Part shown: positions 63,925-64,000 of the stretch, one piece after another | How the letters are laid out: each line of letters starts with the position of its first letter | How positions within the stretch are numbered: position 1 is the first letter of the stretch | NCBI RefSeq assembly: GCF_000764495.1 | Contig: NZ_JRLB01000010.1 | Location: forward strand, 17,814 to 81,813 | DNA from: Nitrincola sp. A-D6 | GTDB taxonomy: Bacteria; Pseudomonadota; Gammaproteobacteria; Pseudomonadales; Balneatricaceae | Length of the DNA: 64,000 nucleotides | Direction of reading: 5' to 3' | Position numbers and translations under genes: made by a program | Notes under the pieces: generated by a model | What the model was told of the DNA's origin: nothing | Database searches by the model: none | What the model saw: only the letters and a program-made list of their open reading frames with translations

Positions 63925-64000
63925 ATGTTTTTTGAAATTATCAGCGACACCCCGGAAACCCTATCCACTGATTGCCTGGTTATCGGCATTGAAGCAGAGG
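63925..64000 (+). CDS. pepA: leucyl aminopeptidase PepA (5' end only)
   Basis: Only 25 codons are in the window: FFEIISDTPETLSTDCLVIG with EAE following. The sequence fits the N-terminus of PepA, and pepA is normally divergent from lptF. CTGGAG lies 7 bases before the ATG. The gene runs off the right edge. Confidence 0.75.
   Translation, partial: MFFEIISDTPETLSTDCLVIGIEAE

Overview
The window is a stretch of gammaproteobacterial chromosome, probably from an Oceanospirillales/Pseudomonadales-type marine bacterium. This is inferred from gene content and order: a ccmA-to-ccmI cytochrome c maturation operon beside a fliK-like/flhB-like pair, an iscR-iscS-sufBCDS set, a Pseudomonas-length LigA of about 790 residues beside zipA, the trmJ-cysE-iscR block, and the orn/queG/nnr/tsaE/ami/mutL/miaA/hfq/hflXKC/hisZ/purA superoperon. 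No rRNA, tRNA, CRISPR array or replication origin was seen.

Layout. 0-10.4 kb: malate dehydrogenase, an atypical enoyl-CoA hydratase-like protein, nadC, ampD-mnmC, a CBS-domain protein, then ligA and zipA. 10.4-17.5 kb: ccmABCDEFGHI on the minus strand. 17.6-20.0 kb: a flagellar-type FliK-like and FlhB-like pair. 20.0-29.5 kb: Fe-S cluster assembly (iscR-iscS-sufB-C-D-S-A-T-E), cysE and trmJ. 29.5-34.7 kb: an accessory island holding vapBC, a hipA remnant, a YqhA-like membrane protein, brnA with a nonsense-mutated brnT, short palindromic repeats, an AT-rich TIR/deoxyribosyltransferase-like gene, a dead IS3-family element and a 153-bp nested palindrome. 34.8-49.9 kb: a SuhB homologue lacking most catalytic residues, then purA back to nnr on the minus strand, divergent queG, and orn. 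50-58 kb: rsgA, an HDOD regulator, psd, ygfZ, ung, lysS, prfB. 58-64 kb: cytochrome c', flavodoxin, phasin-like protein, glyoxalase I, a Sel1-repeat protein, an RDD protein, lptG-lptF and the start of pepA.

The conserved regions serve cofactor and envelope housekeeping: Fe-S assembly under IscR, heme attachment to exported cytochromes (a cytochrome c' gene lies in the same window), tRNA and RNA maintenance (MnmC, TrmJ, MiaA, TsaE, QueG, Orn, Hfq, HflX), peptidoglycan recycling and cleavage (AmpD, AmiC) and LPS export (LptFG). The island is the only part that looks acquired. It separates trmJ from suhB, which are divergent neighbours in relatives, and it carries toxin-antitoxin and defence-like genes.

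Important caveat. Nineteen conserved genes, including essential ones (ligA, purA), are broken by 24 apparent single-base indels. Twenty-three are apparent deletions, about half of them in runs of three or more identical bases. This looks like sequencing or assembly error, not gene decay, so split genes are annotated here as single loci. In contrast, the in-frame TGA codons in brnT and in the IS transposase are substitutions and probably real.
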